A DNA stretch of 64,000 nucleotides from positions 62,001 through 126,000 of the forward strand of contig QFWS01000003.1 of assembly GCA_003144015.1 (NCBI GenBank). The letters run 5' to 3'. Below, in pieces: positions 34,502-43,804 of this stretch; within the stretch, counting starts at the first letter, position 1; each line of letters begins with the position of its first letter. A program made the translations under genes and the position numbers. The notes under the pieces are model-generated. The model ran no database searches, was not told where the DNA came from, and saw only the letters and a program-made list of their open reading frames with translations. The DNA is from Flavobacteriaceae bacterium LYZ1037 (GTDB taxonomy: Bacteria > Bacteroidota > Bacteroidia > Flavobacteriales > Flavobacteriaceae).

Positions 34502-35644
34502 ATGATTTCAAGATATTTATTAATCAGTCTTTGCTTTCTACTTTTTAATTGTAAAAATAAAGCGCCCAAACCTGCCATAAAACTAGATGTTGCTAAGGTA
34601 AGTTTGAACTATGCAAAAGGATTTGAAATCATTCATCATGAAAATTTCAGCACATTAACTATAAAAAGTCCTTGGCCAAAATCTGATAAAACATATCGTT
34701 ATGCTTTAATACAAAAAAACATGGCACCTAAAATCACTTTAAATAAGGATGATTTTGATGGTATTATTACGATTCCTATTGAAAAAATGGTTGTGACTTC
34801 AACCACTCACATTCCTGCTTTAGAACTTTTAGAAGTTGAAGAAACCTTAGTAGGTTTTCCTGGAACAGATTATATTTCTTCCGAAAAAACAAGAACAAGA
34901 ATTGATAATGGATACATTAGAGAATTGGGTAAAAATGAAGGCATTAATACTGAAGTTTTACTTGAAATACAACCAGATGTTGTAGTTGGCTTTGGAATTG
35001 ATGGCAACAACAAAACGTTTGAAACCATTAAAAAATCTGGTATTCCAGTAATTTATAATGGCGATTGGGTGGAACACTCGCCATTAGCAAAAGCCGAATG
35101 GATTAAGTTTTTTGGTGTACTTTATAACAAAAGACAAGAAGCAGACTCAGTCTTTAAATCGATTGAAAGAAGTTATATAGATGCAAAATCTTTAGCTTCA
35201 AATGCTCAAAACAAACCTACTATTTTAAGTGGTGCCATGCATAAAGATATTTGGTATTTACCTAATGGCACAAGTACTGAAGCACAAATTTTAAAAGATG
35301 CCAATGTAGATTATTTATGGAGTGAGACTATAGGAAGTGGTAGTTTATCTTTAAATTTCGAAGTGGTTTTTGACAAAGCGAAACATGCTGATATTTGGTT
35401 GAACCCTTCGTATTACACCTCTTTTGAAGTATTAGAAAAAGCTAATGCCCATTACACAAAATTCGATGCTTTTAAAAACAAAACCATTTATAATTCAGCA
35501 AACACAACCGGAACTACTGGTGGTGTTTTATATTACGAATTAGGAATTGCCAGACCAGATTTGGTACTAAAAGACATTATTAAAATTTGCCATCCTGAAT
35601 TGTTAGTAGATTATAAACCATTTTTTTATAAACCTTTAGACTAA
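34502..35644 (+). CDS. btuF: Vitamin B12 ABC transporter, substrate-binding lipoprotein
   Basis: A 380-residue lipoprotein (Cys17 in LLFNC) with a periplasmic-binding fold of the cobalamin/iron-siderophore class: VVTSTTHIPALELLEVEETL, then LLEIQPDVVVGFGIDG and IPVIYNGDW, and the C-terminal ARPDLVLKDIIKICHPELL. It delivers substrate to the permease encoded next. It is first in a three-gene operon divergent from btuB. The permease gene is in the same reading frame, separated only by the TAA stop. Siderophore uptake is the alternative; the neighbouring riboswitch favours B12. Confidence 0.88.
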   Translation: MISRYLLISLCFLLFNCKNKAPKPAIKLDVAKVSLNYAKGFEIIHHENFSTLTIKSPWPKSDKTYRYALIQKNMAPKITLNKDDFDGIITIPIEKMVVTSTTHIPALELLEVEETLVGFPGTDYISSEKTRTRIDNGYIRELGKNEGINTEVLLEIQPDVVVGFGIDGNNKTFETIKKSGIPVIYNGDWVEHSPLAKAEWIKFFGVLYNKRQEADSVFKSIERSYIDAKSLASNAQNKPTILSGAMHKDIWYLPNGTSTEAQILKDANVDYLWSETIGSGSLSLNFEVVFDKAKHADIWLNPSYYTSFEVLEKANAHYTKFDAFKNKTIYNSANTTGTTGGVLYYELGIARPDLVLKDIIKICHPELLVDYKPFFYKPLD

Positions 35645-36673
35645 TTGCTTAAAACAAACACATATACCTTTTCATTTATAGCATTAATCACATTATTGTT
35701 TATATGCTTTTTTGTCAATATTAGTTTGGGCTCAGTTTCTATTCCAAATCAAGCTATTTTAAAAAGTTTTATTGGAACTTTAGATCACGAATCATGGCAA
35801 TACATCATCCAAAACTATAGGTTACCGAAAGCAATTACTGCTATTCTTGTGGGTTCTGGTTTAGGTATTTCAGGACTATTAATGCAAACACTTTTTAGAA
35901 ACCCATTGGCTGGTCCATTTGTATTAGGAATTAGTTCTGGAGCGAGCTTAGGTGTTGCTTTGGTGATTTTAGGTTCAGGTATTTTTGGAGGCGTTTTCGC
36001 AACGCTTTTGGTCTTAAAGTGGACGGTAGTGATAGCTGCTAGTCTGGGTAGTTTTTTAGTGCTTTTAGCCGTTTTATTAGTATCGTCGAAAGTTAGAGAC
36101 ACCATGGCTATTCTAATTATTGGACTTATGTTTGGAAGCATTACAGCTGCAGTCGTTAGCGTCCTCTCCTATTTTAGTTCAGCTGAACAATTACAACAAT
36201 ACATTTTTTGGGGATTTGGTAGTTTGGGAAATTTATCTTGGAATGAGGTTTTTATCTTTTTTATTATCTATTGTTTAGGTCTATTACTAAGTATTATTTC
36301 TATTAAGGGATTAAACACTTTATTATTAGGTGAAAATTACGCAAAAAGCTTAGGCCTAAATATCAAACAAAGTCGTTTCATTATTATTATTGCAACTAGC
36401 TTATTGGCTGGAACCATAACTGCTTTTGCAGGACCTATTGCTTTTATTGGCTTGGCAATTCCTCATATTACCAGACAGGTCTTTAATACATCAAACCATA
36501 AGATATTATTGCCAGCCGTCTTTTTATTTGGAGCTATTATCATGCTAATTTGCGATAGTATTGCTCAATTACCAACAAGTGATTATACCTTGCCAATTAA
36601 CGCCATAACATCATTAATTGGAGCTCCAGTGGTTATCTGGTTGTTAGTTAGAAAACGTAAAATGATATTTTAA
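35645..36673 (+). CDS. btuC: Vitamin B12 ABC transporter, permease
   Basis: A 342-residue FecCD-family permease with about nine to ten membrane helices. Family hallmarks are YRLPKAITAILVGSGLGISG, LMQTLFRNPLAGPFVLGISS with the GASLG turn, and the ATPase-contact segment GPIAFIGLAIPHITRQ. The first codon is a TTG directly after the btuF TAA. No in-frame ATG occurs until residue 79, so the TTG is the only start that keeps the first helix. The ATPase gene follows with no spacer. B12 specificity is from context. Confidence 0.9.
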   Translation: MLKTNTYTFSFIALITLLFICFFVNISLGSVSIPNQAILKSFIGTLDHESWQYIIQNYRLPKAITAILVGSGLGISGLLMQTLFRNPLAGPFVLGISSGASLGVALVILGSGIFGGVFATLLVLKWTVVIAASLGSFLVLLAVLLVSSKVRDTMAILIIGLMFGSITAAVVSVLSYFSSAEQLQQYIFWGFGSLGNLSWNEVFIFFIIYCLGLLLSIISIKGLNTLLLGENYAKSLGLNIKQSRFIIIIATSLLAGTITAFAGPIAFIGLAIPHITRQVFNTSNHKILLPAVFLFGAIIMLICDSIAQLPTSDYTLPINAITSLIGAPVVIWLLVRKRKMIF

Positions 36674-37468
36674 ATGGATAAAGCAAACCAACATATCATA
36701 TTAAAAACACAGAATCTTTCAATAGGTTACAAATCAAATAAGAATGATATTGTTATTGCTTCAAACATTCATATTGAATTGCACAAAGGTGAACTTATTG
36801 GTTTGGCTGGAGCTAATGGTATTGGAAAATCTACGTTGTTACGTACACTAACAAATGTTCAAAGTGGATTAAATGGCAAGATTTTCATTAATAACATATT
36901 ACTTTCAGATTACACCTCTGGAGAATTAGCTAAAACTATGAGTCTGGTTTTAACAGAACCTATTGCTTCAAAAAATCTATCTGTTTTCGAATTGGTGGCT
37001 TTAGGAAGACATCCTTATACCAATTGGGTTGGTAATTTATCTACAGAAGATATAGACATTATTAATCAATCTTTAGAGTTAACAAATATTGAAACTTTAA
37101 AACACAAAAAATGTTTTGAATTAAGCGACGGACAACTTCAAAAAGTATTAATTGCTCGTGCATTAGCACAAGATACTGATTTGATTATTCTGGATGAACC
37201 AACAACACATTTAGACATGTATCACAAAGCTTATATTTTAAAGCTGCTTCAAAAACTCGTTAAAGAAACCCATAAAACCATTCTGTTTTCTTCACATGAA
37301 ATAGATTTAGCCATACAACTTTGCGATAAAATGATTGTTATGACAGAAGATGATGTTGTATCAGATTCTCCATGCAATCTTATTTCCAAAGGGGTTTTTA
37401 ACACGCTTTTCCCAGAAGACTTAATTGTTTTCGACAAACATACAGGAAGTTTTAGGGTGAAAAAATAA
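36674..37468 (+). CDS. btuD: Vitamin B12 ABC transporter, ATPase
   Basis: A 264-residue cytoplasmic ATPase of the iron/B12 ABC class. Walker A is GLAGANGIGKSTLLR, the signature LSDGQLQKV (Asp in place of the usual second Gly-Gly pattern), Walker B LIILDEPTTHLD, and the switch His in LFSSHEIDLA. It powers the permease BtuC. The ATG follows the btuC TAA directly in the same frame. The C-terminus is longer by about ten residues than E. coli BtuD. Assignment to B12 rests on the operon and the divergent riboswitch-controlled btuB. Confidence 0.9.
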   Translation: MDKANQHIILKTQNLSIGYKSNKNDIVIASNIHIELHKGELIGLAGANGIGKSTLLRTLTNVQSGLNGKIFINNILLSDYTSGELAKTMSLVLTEPIASKNLSVFELVALGRHPYTNWVGNLSTEDIDIINQSLELTNIETLKHKKCFELSDGQLQKVLIARALAQDTDLIILDEPTTHLDMYHKAYILKLLQKLVKETHKTILFSSHEIDLAIQLCDKMIVMTEDDVVSDSPCNLISKGVFNTLFPEDLIVFDKHTGSFRVKK

Positions 37469-37690
37469 CTTATTATTGAATTCTCCCATCTCGAATCAAC
37501 ACAATTATTCTTGTGAAAATGTATTTGTTTTTAATGAAAAAAAATAAAGTATTTTAACAGTTATGAAATAAATTTAAGTATTTTTAAACCCATCAACTAA
37601 CAATAACTTATCATATCAACACAAACCAAAACTTCACTCATTACTATTTACATCATTCTAATTTCAATTAACTAACCAAATTTATTTTTT

Positions 37691-38911
37691 ATGAAACAAT
37701 CTTTACTTTTAGTAGTTATTTATTTATTTTCTTTTTCAACCTTTTCACAATCATATCCTAACGATTTAGTTTATAGAAGAAGTTCTTTATATACATTAAT
37801 GGTTTCTGATGAAAACAAAGAACATCAAGAAGTTATTCAAAATTCATTTACCAATTATCCTATCCCTGAAAAATTTAATTCCCATTCATTAGAAAAAAGA
37901 ACCATTCCTCAAACTATAAATGATTCAGTATCCAAAAAAGAATTGGACGTTTTGCAACAACGAGCCATAACTGATTTTTTAACAACAAACGACGTTGCAA
38001 AATTTATGGTTGCAAAATGGTTTAACCGAAGTGAAGAAGGTGGTTTTAATATGAATTTAATTTCAGAAAGAGGGTATTATAATGCGACCGATTTAGACGT
38101 TAAAATAGCAAGAAATAGTGAACGAGGAACAGCTTTAATTGCAGATGCTGGAGAAGAATTAATTAATAACACTTTTGTAGTAATTAATAATTTTAAATAC
38201 ACCAATAAAGAAGAAGTTGCTAAAAAAGCAAACAGCATCCTATCGGCAGTTTCCAGTGTAGCTTCTCAAGCAGGTGCCAGCGACTTAAGTTTAGTAGTAG
38301 ATACAGCTGCAGAAGGTGTGGATATTTTAGGAAAAGGATATGTAATTAAAACCGATTCTTATTTATATCAACTTGTTTGGAACGATGAAATTGCTTCCAT
38401 CTTTTACAATGATTATTGGACTGAGGACGGTAATATAGACACAACTCGTGTAACTGCTTTTAACGACTCCAATATTTTTAAATTACAATACATAGGAATG
38501 GAAAGTGCTTGGGCAGATTTACAAAGCACAAAATATACAACTCAAAGCGAGGAAGAATTAATTACAGTTGCCACTTTAAAAGCCTCAGATGCTGTTATTG
38601 CTAAACTTCAAAGAACTTACGAAGTATTTAGAACAAAAACACCACTATTAAGTGGCGATCCAATTACAGCAAAAATAGGACTTAAAGAAGGCCTTGAGAA
38701 AGGTGACAAATATGAGGTTCTGGAACAAATTATCAACAAAGAAGGTAAAACAGAATACAAACAAATAGGCGTTATAAAAGTTGAAAAAAACCTGATTTGG
38801 GATAACCGTTTTATGGCAACCGATGAAAATGAATCAGAATTAGAATACACTACCTTTAAAGGATCAAAAAATAAATATTATCAAGGAATGCTAATCAGAC
38901 AAATTAATTAA
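37691..38911 (+). CDS. Exported protein of unknown function, first of a four-gene operon
   Basis: I cannot name this 406-residue protein. After a signal peptide (residues 1-20, ending TFSQ) comes a mostly helical and beta region with AKFMVAKWFNR, GEELINNTFVVINNFKY and a hydrophobic patch around residues 190-205. The C-terminal 90 residues begin TPLLSGDPITAKIGLKEGLEKGDKYEVLE and resemble the C-terminal beta domain of FlgT-like proteins (my reading of the pattern). The last tight operon genes follow with gaps of 7-12 bases. It is probably periplasmic. A 222-base AT-rich gap precedes it, in which I see no clear promoter. Confidence 0.82.
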   Translation: MKQSLLLVVIYLFSFSTFSQSYPNDLVYRRSSLYTLMVSDENKEHQEVIQNSFTNYPIPEKFNSHSLEKRTIPQTINDSVSKKELDVLQQRAITDFLTTNDVAKFMVAKWFNRSEEGGFNMNLISERGYYNATDLDVKIARNSERGTALIADAGEELINNTFVVINNFKYTNKEEVAKKANSILSAVSSVASQAGASDLSLVVDTAAEGVDILGKGYVIKTDSYLYQLVWNDEIASIFYNDYWTEDGNIDTTRVTAFNDSNIFKLQYIGMESAWADLQSTKYTTQSEEELITVATLKASDAVIAKLQRTYEVFRTKTPLLSGDPITAKIGLKEGLEKGDKYEVLEQIINKEGKTEYKQIGVIKVEKNLIWDNRFMATDENESELEYTTFKGSKNKYYQGMLIRQIN

Positions 38912-38922
38912 ATACAATAATT

Positions 38923-39450
38923 ATGAAACTAAAATTTAAATATTATTTTTTACTTGTGTGTCTAATCAGTTTTGGATTTAATGCCAATGCACAATGGAAA
39001 AAAAACAAAGCAAATGAAGATACTAAAATTTGGAGATATGACATTGAATGTCAAGGTATCGCAAAAAAAGGCGCAAAACTAGTCAAGGTATGGTCTTATT
39101 CAAAAAATCCAAAACATGCTATTGCTCAAGCCATGAAAAATGCAGTTCATGGAATCATTTTTAAAGGGTATGCTGGTGGAGGACAAGGCTGTACAACTTT
39201 AAATGCCTTAGTAACAGATTACGATGTAGCCGAAGAACACGAAGCATTTTTTGATGCTTTTTTTGAAGATGGAGGAGAATATTTAAAATATGTTACAGCA
39301 GCCACAGATGGTAGTATTGCACCAGGAGACCGTTTAAAAATTAGTAAACGTGAATATAAAATTGGTGTAATTGTAAGCGTTCAAACAGATCAATTAAGAA
39401 AACGACTGGAAAAAGAAGGAGTTGTAAGAGCTTTAAATTCTGGATTTTAA
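38923..39450 (+). CDS. Exported protein of unknown function, second of a four-gene operon
   Basis: A 175-residue exported protein (signal peptide residues 1-23, ending NANA). The core IECQGIAKKGAKLVKVWSY and PKHAIAQAMKNAVHGIIFKG has the alternating A-x-x-A-x-x-A helix seen in the FlgT N-terminal and LPP20-type domains; the resemblance is weak and is inference. The end is basic (RKRLEKEGVV). It starts 11 bases after the first gene. No membrane helix beyond the signal peptide. Confidence 0.8.
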   Translation: MKLKFKYYFLLVCLISFGFNANAQWKKNKANEDTKIWRYDIECQGIAKKGAKLVKVWSYSKNPKHAIAQAMKNAVHGIIFKGYAGGGQGCTTLNALVTDYDVAEEHEAFFDAFFEDGGEYLKYVTAATDGSIAPGDRLKISKREYKIGVIVSVQTDQLRKRLEKEGVVRALNSGF

Positions 39451-39462
39451 AAAAATTAAATT

Positions 39463-40422
39463 ATGAAAAAAAATATTATTTTCACTTTAGGAATTATCCT
39501 ATTTAGTATTTCAATAGGATTTTCTCAAGCAAAAAAGCCAACGTTAATGGTTATACCTAGCGATGTTTGGTGCAATCAAAATGGCTACATGACAACCTAT
39601 GACAATCAAGGAAGTATTACCAATGTTCCTGATTATAAAAGAGCTTTCCAAGAAAATGCAGAAGTACTTCAAGTAATTAGCCAAATAAATGGCTTGATGT
39701 CTGAACGTGGATTTCCACTTAAAAACATGGAATCTGCAATAAAAACCTTAGAATCGAATGCAGCTGAAGACAATATGAGAACCTCTAAAAATTCTGGAAG
39801 CGAAGTAAATGAAAGTCCAATAGATGCTTTAAAAAAAGTAGCAAAAGCAGATATTATTATCCAGCTAACATGGACAGTCAATAAAACAGGACCAAAAAAA
39901 TCCATCTCTTTTAACTTACAAGGTTTAGATGCTTATACAGATAAACAAGTAGCGACTGCTGTAGGAACCGGAGAACCATCTTTCTCTGCTGAGACTTCCG
40001 TATTGTTATCTGAAGCTGTGTTGGCTCACATGGATAATTTTACCGAAACACTACAAACACATTTCGACGATATGTTTGAAAATGGCAGAGAAATTATTGT
40101 AAGAATACAAACTTGGGATGATTGGGATGGCGATTTAGAAACTGAATATGGAGATGAAGGTGAAGAATTAGGGTATATTATAGAGAATTGGTTAGACGAT
40201 AATACTGTAAAAGGACGTTATAACACAACAGATATGACAGAAAACATGGCTTTATTTGAACAAGTTAGAATGCCTCTTTTTAATGATAAAGGACGTGCAA
40301 TTGATGCCAGAAGATTTGTAAAAGAATTAAGCGATTACTTAAAAAGCCCACCCTTTTCCATACCAAATAAACTTGTTATAAAAGGTTTAGGACGTGCAAC
40401 ATTAATTTTAGGAGGAAAATAA
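39463..40422 (+). CDS. Exported protein of unknown function, third of a four-gene operon
   Basis: A 319-residue exported protein (signal peptide ending GFSQ). Notable stretches are TLMVIPSDVWCNQNGYM, ADIIIQLTWTVNK and ISFNLQGLDAYTDKQVATAV, the last of which recalls the strand pattern of LpoB/CsgG-type proteins. A long acidic region (about 220-255, WDDWDGDLETEYGDEGEELG) follows. It may belong to a Bacteroidota family listed as DUF6175; I cannot confirm this. It starts 12 bases after the second gene. Confidence 0.8.
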   Translation: MKKNIIFTLGIILFSISIGFSQAKKPTLMVIPSDVWCNQNGYMTTYDNQGSITNVPDYKRAFQENAEVLQVISQINGLMSERGFPLKNMESAIKTLESNAAEDNMRTSKNSGSEVNESPIDALKKVAKADIIIQLTWTVNKTGPKKSISFNLQGLDAYTDKQVATAVGTGEPSFSAETSVLLSEAVLAHMDNFTETLQTHFDDMFENGREIIVRIQTWDDWDGDLETEYGDEGEELGYIIENWLDDNTVKGRYNTTDMTENMALFEQVRMPLFNDKGRAIDARRFVKELSDYLKSPPFSIPNKLVIKGLGRATLILGGK

Positions 40423-40429
40423 AGAAATT

Positions 40430-41359
40430 ATGAAAAAAATTATAACCATAGTATTTTGCTTTGTTGCAACAATAAGTGTTGCTCAAGACAATAATTACGA
40501 CATCTCTTTAGGAGCATACATACCAACCCAAGCAGAAGGTGTTCCTGCTAGTGCAAAATCCATGCTTAACAATAAACTTGGACAAATTATTACTAGCAAT
40601 GGTATTAGTGATGACGTTAGAAACTCTAGATTTATCATAACACCAAACATAACAGTCTTGAGCAAAGATGTTATTGGCTCTGCACCAACAAAAATAGCCC
40701 TTAATCTAGAAATGACCCTTTATATTGGAGATGGTATTGCTGGAAATTTATTTTCTAGTGAGTCATTTCAACTTAAAGGCGTAGGCACAAATGAAACTAA
40801 AGCCTATATGCAAGCCATTAAACAATTAAAACCTTCTAATAAAAAAGTGGAAGATTTTATTGCAAATGGAAAAGCTAAAATAATTGATTATTATAACACT
40901 AATTGCAACCAAATAATAGCGGAATCCAAATCATTGGAAAATTTAAATAAATTTGATGAAGCATTATTTTTATTAGTAAACGTACCAGTTGCAAGTGACT
41001 GTTTTGATAATGTAAAAAACAAAATCCCTAGTTTATATCAAAAAGCTATTGATGAAGACTGTTTAACCAAATACGGAGAAGCACAAGCCATTTGGGCAGC
41101 CAATCAAGATATTGATGCTGCAAATGAAGCTGGATCAATCCTGGCATCTGTACGCCCTCAAGCTGCTTGCTTTAAAAATGTTAAAAGCCTATTTTCAAAA
41201 ATTGAAGCTCGTGTTAAAGATTTGCAAGATAGAGACTGGAAAATTCAGTTACTGGAGATTGATTTACAAAAATCTGCAATACAAGCTGCCAAAGAAGTTG
41301 GCGTAGCTTATGGTAAAAACCAACCAAATACAGTTTATAATATTCGTGGTTGGTATTAA
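40430..41359 (+). CDS. Exported protein of unknown function, fourth of a four-gene operon
   Basis: A 309-residue exported protein (signal peptide residues 1-18, ending SVAQ). The N-terminal half has SMLNNKLGQIITSNGISDD, SRFIITPNITVLSKDVIG and GVGTNETKAYMQAIKQL, an arrangement that recalls outer-membrane accessory proteins. The C-terminal half (about 165-300) is helical with evenly spaced Cys pairs (residues near 160, 187, 207, 246) and could be a TPR-like solenoid. It starts seven bases after the third gene and is followed by a terminator. Confidence 0.8.
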   Translation: MKKIITIVFCFVATISVAQDNNYDISLGAYIPTQAEGVPASAKSMLNNKLGQIITSNGISDDVRNSRFIITPNITVLSKDVIGSAPTKIALNLEMTLYIGDGIAGNLFSSESFQLKGVGTNETKAYMQAIKQLKPSNKKVEDFIANGKAKIIDYYNTNCNQIIAESKSLENLNKFDEALFLLVNVPVASDCFDNVKNKIPSLYQKAIDEDCLTKYGEAQAIWAANQDIDAANEAGSILASVRPQAACFKNVKSLFSKIEARVKDLQDRDWKIQLLEIDLQKSAIQAAKEVGVAYGKNQPNTVYNIRGWY

Positions 41360-41379
41360 CAATATTAATAACACATTGC

Positions 41380-41409
41380 AAAAGCGTTCTATAAAGAGCG
41401 CTTTTTTTT
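41380..41409 (+). terminator. Terminator of the four-gene exported operon
   Basis: AAAAGCGTTC (41380-41389) pairs with GAGCGCTTTT (41396-41405), including one G-U pair, and is followed by T. A weak rmuC -7 element (TATCTTTA, 41409-41416) begins where the T-run ends. Confidence 0.8.
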
Positions 41410-41438
41410 ATCTTTACTTTTAAATGAAAATCTTACAA

Positions 41439-42761
41439 ATGAACGACAACATCATTCTCATTATTTCCATTCTGGTTTCTGGAGGTATTGGTGCTTATCT
41501 AGGCATGACTATTACTAAACTTAAAAATAAAGGAGAACTGAGTACTCTGGAAGAACGCCAAAAACAGTTAAGTCAAACTATTGATAATTTAAAACAGGAT
41601 TCAAATAAAATTGAAATAGAGCGTAATGAAATTAGAAATGAAAAAGAGCTCTTAAATTCTGAATTAACCAGACGTAACACAGAATATGAGAATCTTCAGG
41701 AAAAAATCAAAGAACAAAAAGCAGAAGTTGAAAAGCTGCAAGAAAAATTTTCTAAAGAATTTGAAAATTTGGCAAATCGCATATTAGATGAAAAGTCAAA
41801 GAAATTCACTTCACAAAACAAAGATAATCTAGATGCTATTTTAAAACCATTGGAAGAAAAAATCAAGCATTTTGAAAAGCGTGTGGAAGAAACCAACAAA
41901 GAAGATATTACCAGAAGTGCCGATTTACGAAGACAAATTTTAGGTTTAAAAGAGCTTAATGAGCAAATGAGTAAAGAAACCAACAATTTAACCAAAGCGC
42001 TTAAAGGCGATACCAAAATGCAAGGTAACTGGGGAGAGTTGGTCCTAGAACGTGTTCTAGAACGTAGCGGTTTAAAAAAGGATTCTGAATATTTTGTACA
42101 ACAAAGTTTTGTTACAGAATCTGGGAAACGTGTAATGCCAGATGTTATTATTTCTTTACCAGGAGATAAAAAACTAATTGTAGATTCTAAAGTATCCTTA
42201 GTGGCTTACGAAAGATATATCAATGAAGTGGATGATTCTGAAAAAGCAACACATTTAAAAAATCATTTACTTTCTGTTAGAAAACGTGTGAGTGAATTGG
42301 GCGAAAAAAATTACCATCAAATTTACGAAATGGATAGTCCAGATTTTGTATTACTGTTTATTCCAATCGAATCAGCTTTTGCTATTGCATCCATGGAATA
42401 TCCTGCTTTATACTCAGATGCTTTCGAAAAGAACATTATTATTGTTACGCCTACCACTTTACTTGCCGTTTTAAAAACAATTGATAGCATGTGGCAAAAC
42501 GAAAAACAAAAAGCCAATGCTATTGAAATTGCTATGCAAGCAGGAAGACTTTACGATTCGTTTGTTAATTTAACAGAAGAGCTTATAAAAGTTGGAAATC
42601 AAATAGGAACTGTTCAAAAATCTTACGAAAGCGCCATGATAAAACTTACAGGAAGAGGCAACCTGATTAAACGTGTTGAAACTTTAAAAGAATTAGGTGC
42701 CAAAGCTAGTAAACAGCAGAATGAGAAGCTCTTAAAACGTGCTGGAGATACAGATAATTAA
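41439..42761 (+). CDS. rmuC: DNA recombination protein RmuC
   Basis: A 440-residue protein with an N-terminal membrane helix (about 4-21), a long coiled coil (about 25-165) and the RmuC nuclease-like domain with GDTKMQGNWGELVLERVLER, VMPDVIISLPGDKKLIVDSK and FIPIESAFAIA. RmuC limits DNA inversions and other rearrangements; the PD-(D/E)xK-like core may cut DNA. I prefer the ATG at 41439; the ATG at 41424 is only eight bases from the -7-like element and would need a leaderless start. It starts a group of three plus-strand genes. Confidence 0.93.
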   Translation: MNDNIILIISILVSGGIGAYLGMTITKLKNKGELSTLEERQKQLSQTIDNLKQDSNKIEIERNEIRNEKELLNSELTRRNTEYENLQEKIKEQKAEVEKLQEKFSKEFENLANRILDEKSKKFTSQNKDNLDAILKPLEEKIKHFEKRVEETNKEDITRSADLRRQILGLKELNEQMSKETNNLTKALKGDTKMQGNWGELVLERVLERSGLKKDSEYFVQQSFVTESGKRVMPDVIISLPGDKKLIVDSKVSLVAYERYINEVDDSEKATHLKNHLLSVRKRVSELGEKNYHQIYEMDSPDFVLLFIPIESAFAIASMEYPALYSDAFEKNIIIVTPTTLLAVLKTIDSMWQNEKQKANAIEIAMQAGRLYDSFVNLTEELIKVGNQIGTVQKSYESAMIKLTGRGNLIKRVETLKELGAKASKQQNEKLLKRAGDTDN

Positions 42762-42773
42762 CCAATTAGTTTT

Positions 42774-43142
42774 ATGAAAAAATTTCTTTTAAAATTATTA
42801 GTAGTACTTATTGTTGTTCTAGCTGGATATTTCGCATTTATCTATTATGCTACTTATAGCGAAGGGATTCGAGCTGGCGAACTAGTCAAATTCAGTAAAA
42901 AAGGTGTCATTATAAAAACCTGGGAGGGAGAAATTAGTCAGGGTGTTTCAGAAGGACAATTATTTGAGTTTTCTGTTGAAGATAGTGAAAAAAAAGCCAT
43001 TCAAAATTTAACCGATTTTCAAGGAAAATACGTTAAACTTCATTATTTTGAACGCTTTAATAGTATCTTTTGGTTAGGAGACACCAAATTTTTTATCACT
43101 AAAGTAGAAGAAGATACCCAACGTAATAACAGACGCTTTTAA
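42774..43142 (+). CDS. Small membrane-anchored protein, conserved in Flavobacteria
   Basis: A 122-residue protein with one N-terminal membrane helix (about 5-25) and a small beta-rich domain outside: YSEGIRAGELVKFSKKGVII, TWEGEISQG and KLHYFERFNSIFWLGDTKFF. Genes like this are often mislabelled as 6-phosphogluconate dehydrogenase; no such motif is present. The function is unknown. It is 12 bases after rmuC and its stop touches the thioesterase start, so the three form one operon. Confidence 0.82.
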   Translation: MKKFLLKLLVVLIVVLAGYFAFIYYATYSEGIRAGELVKFSKKGVIIKTWEGEISQGVSEGQLFEFSVEDSEKKAIQNLTDFQGKYVKLHYFERFNSIFWLGDTKFFITKVEEDTQRNNRRF

Positions 43143-43688
43143 ATGAAAACACTTTACAAATCGGCAGCAGACTCTCGTATATCAATTTCTGAATTAATGA
43201 AACCTTCACATTCCAATTTTAATGGAAAAATTCATGGTGGATACATTCTCAATTTAATGGATCAAATAGCTTTTGCATGTGCTTCAAAACATTCTGAAGC
43301 ATACTGTGTAACTGCTTCTGTTGATACAGTCGATTTTTTGAATCCTATTGAGATTGGTGAATTAATTACCATGAAAGCTTCAGTAAACTATGTTGGAAAC
43401 ACCTCTATGGTTGTTGGAATTCGGGTGATTGCCGAAAATATTAGAACGGGTATTGTTAAACATTGTAATTCCTCCTATTTTACCATGGTTGCTAAAAACG
43501 ACGACAACCAATCTGTAGCTGTCCCTGGTTTAATTTTAAATAATCAAACTGATATTAAACGCTTTTTAAAAGCTATCGAGCTTATTAATTCCAAATACTC
43601 CAGACATCAAGAATTTAATGATAAGTCATTTTCAGCAGTAAATTACTTACCTGTTTTAGAATCTTACAAGGTTAAAGTAGCGCTATAA
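43143..43688 (+). CDS. Acyl-CoA thioesterase, hotdog fold
   Basis: A 181-residue cytoplasmic hotdog thioesterase of the YciA/acyl-CoA hydrolase family. HSNFNGKIHGGYILNLMDQI holds the active-site segment (HGG then an Asp), and VTASVDTVDFLNPIEIGELI and VGNTSMVVGIRV follow. It probably hydrolyses fatty acyl-CoA to free acid and CoA; chain-length preference is unknown. The ATG follows directly on the TAA of the preceding gene in the same frame. Confidence 0.92.
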   Translation: MKTLYKSAADSRISISELMKPSHSNFNGKIHGGYILNLMDQIAFACASKHSEAYCVTASVDTVDFLNPIEIGELITMKASVNYVGNTSMVVGIRVIAENIRTGIVKHCNSSYFTMVAKNDDNQSVAVPGLILNNQTDIKRFLKAIELINSKYSRHQEFNDKSFSAVNYLPVLESYKVKVAL

Positions 43689-43804
43689 TTTTTTATATCT
43701 GTCTCTTCTTTTTATAGATAAGTATCTTTTTTATTAAAATATACTTGTAAATTCCATAAAATAAGCTACCTTTATTATCATGTTATAAGATGATATATTT
43801 ATTT

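Noticed and set aside
37469-37690. A small gene or riboswitch in the leader of the four-gene exported operon
   Set aside because: The stretch is AT-rich with only very short frames and no recognisable aptamer or hairpin.
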